Source: Fabrea salina
Lineage: Eukaryota > Ciliophora > Heterotrichea > Heterotrichida > Fabreidae
NCBI GenBank assembly: GCA_022984795.1
Contig: JALIHJ010000082.1
Location: forward strand, 1 to 53,783
Reading direction: 5' to 3'
DNA length: 53,783 nucleotides
Positions 52,453 to 53,783 of the stretch are shown piece after piece (positions within the stretch are counted from its first letter, which is position 1; every line of letters begins with the position of its first letter). The notes beneath the pieces are model-generated. The model did no database searches, was not told where the DNA came from, and saw only the letters and a program-made list of their open reading frames with translations. Made by a program: the position numbers and the translations under genes.

Positions 52453-53783
52453 TTAGGGTGTTAGGGTGTTAGGGTGTTAGGGTGTTAGGGTGTTAGGGTG
52501 TTAGGGTGTTAGGGTGTTAGGGTGTTAGGGTGTTAGGGTGTTAGGGTGTTAGGGTGTTAGGGTGTTAGGGTGTTAGGGTGTTAGGGTGTTAGGGTGTTAG
52601 GGTGTTAGGGTGTTAGGGTGTTAGGGTGTTAGGGTGTTAGGGTGTTAGGGTGTTAGGGTGTTAGGGTGTTAGGGTGTTAGGGTGTTAGGGTGTTAGGGTG
52701 TTAGGGTGTTAGGGTGTTAGGGTGTTAGGGTGTTAGGGTGTTAGGGTGTTAGGGTGTTAGGGTGTTAGGGTGTTAGGGTGTTAGGGTGTTAGGGTGTTAG
52801 GGTGTTAGGGTGTTAGGGTGTTAGGGTGTTAGGGTGTTAGGGTGTTAGGGTGTTAGGGTGTTAGGGTGTTAGGGTGTTAGGGTGTTAGGGTGTTAGGGTG
52901 TTAGGGTGTTAGGGTGTTAGGGTGTTAGGGTGTTAGGGTGTTAGGGTGTTAGGGTGTTAGGGTGTTAGGGTGTTAGGGTGTTAGGGTGTTAGGGTGTTAG
53001 GGTGTTAGGGTGTTAGGGTGTTAGGGTGTTAGGGTGTTAGGGTGTTAGGGTGTTAGGGTGTTAGGGTGTTAGGGTGTTAGGGTGTTAGGGTGTTAGGGTG
53101 TTAGGGTGTTAGGGTGTTAGGGTGTTAGGGTGTTAGGGTGTTAGGGTGTTAGGGTGTTAGGGTGTTAGGGTGTTAGGGTGTTAGGGTGTTAGGGTGTTAG
53201 GGTGTTAGGGTGTTAGGGTGTTAGGGTGTTAGGGTGTTAGGGTGTTAGGGTGTTAGGGTGTTAGGGTGTTAGGGTGTTAGGGGTGTTAGGGTGTTAGGGT
53301 GTTAGGGTGTTAGGGTGTTAGGGTGTTAGGGTGTTAGGGTGTTAGGGTGTTAGGGTGTTAGGGTGTTAGGGTGTTAGGGTGTTAGGGTGTTAGGGTGTTA
53401 GGGTGTTAGGGTGTTAGGGTGTTAGGGTGTTAGGGTGTTAGGGTGTTAGGGTGTTAGGGTGTTAGGGTGTTAGGGTGTTAGGGTGTTAGGGTGTTAGGGT
53501 GTTAGGGTGTTAGGGTGTTAGGGTGTTAGGGTGTTAGGGTGTTAGGGTGTTAGGGTGTTAGGGTGTTAGGGTGTTAGGGTGTTAGGGTGTTAGGGTGTTA
53601 GGGTGTTAGGGTGTTAGGGTGTTAGGGTGTTAGGGTGTTAGGGTGTTAGGGTGTTAGGGTGTTAGGGTGTTAGGGTGTTAGGGTGTTAGGGTGTTAGGGT
53701 GTTAGGGTGTTAGGGTGTTAGGGTGTTAGGGTGTTAGGGTGTTAGGGTGTTAGGGTGTTAGGGTGTTAGGGTGTTAGGGTGTT
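52453..53783. repeat. Right telomere, G-strand (TTAGGGTG)n
   Basis: About 166 tandem copies of TTAGGGTG run to the last base, the exact complement of the left telomere unit. The repeats are almost perfect; I see one irregular unit with an extra G at about 53280. At 1331 bp it is over three times the length of the left array. Together with the left telomere it shows that the sequence is a complete linear chromosome. Confidence 0.97.

Noticed and set aside
1-53783. Virus-derived elements, transposons or CRISPR arrays
   Set aside because: No reverse transcriptase, integrase, transposase, capsid-like genes, terminal inverted repeats or spacer-repeat arrays were seen.

Overview
This window looks like a complete, very small macronuclear chromosome of a heterotrich ciliate. 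It opens with about 51 C-strand units of the 8-mer CCCTAACA (1-411) and closes with about 166 units of its complement (52453-53783), so both ends are telomeres in the correct orientation. The 8-mer telomere, four clear 15-nt GT..AG introns and standard-code reading frames fit heterotrichs such as Stentor, Fabrea and Climacostomum. Blepharisma-type use of TGA as tryptophan is not seen in any intact gene. GC is about 40% by eye, and coding density is extreme. That points more to a streamlined genome of the Fabrea salina kind than to AT-rich Stentor coeruleus; the species is an inference.

Layout. The left subtelomere (412-2231) holds a decayed, 5'-truncated multi-pass membrane-protein pseudogene and about 550 bp with no convincing gene. 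The core (2232-48726) carries 34 genes on both strands with a net total of about 535 bp between coding regions (about 1.2%). Neighbouring coding regions are separated by 0-44 bp with only two larger gaps (61 and 107 bp), and two convergent pairs overlap at their stop codons. Divergent pairs can share spacers of 4-5 bp. The right subtelomere (48727-52452) is looser and holds two tandem zinc-finger/coiled-coil/WD40 paralogues, one with a frame break, and a relic of a third.

Gene content. Pre-mRNA splicing is represented by PRP4-type kinase, CLK/LAMMER kinase, Crooked neck (CRNKL1/Clf1) and LSM8. Centriole, basal-body and axoneme functions are represented by CCDC61/VFL3, a STIL-like protein, an LRR protein with Sfi1-like repeats, a Crescerin-like TOG array, a CCDC77-like protein, SCAPER and a PG-rich (SHIPPO/STPG) repeat protein. 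A Spc24-like gene encodes a kinetochore subunit. Housekeeping enzymes are HisRS, ATP synthase OSCP, TruA/PUS1-type pseudouridine synthase, ferrochelatase, an M20 dipeptidase and a METTL21-type methyltransferase. Membrane, secretory and stress genes are an MFS sugar-phosphate antiporter homologue, a pepsin-like protease, a full ABCB transporter, phytochelatin synthase, a GET2/CAML-like protein and a secreted Cys-rich protein with a patatin-like domain that lacks its catalytic residues.

Points most worth following up: (1) a TTATAA-like element directly against the start codon of many genes, giving near-palindromic CAT-TATA-ATG bidirectional starts; (2) a HisRS with an N-terminal histidine/phenylalanine-ammonia-lyase-like region; (3) the patatin-like pseudoenzyme; (4) phytochelatin synthase with Glu in place of the catalytic Asp and a Cys-rich insertion; (5) a ferrochelatase with four Fe-S-type cysteines but no transit peptide; (6) the subtelomeric WD40 family. 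All functional names come from reading the translations by eye, without database searches.
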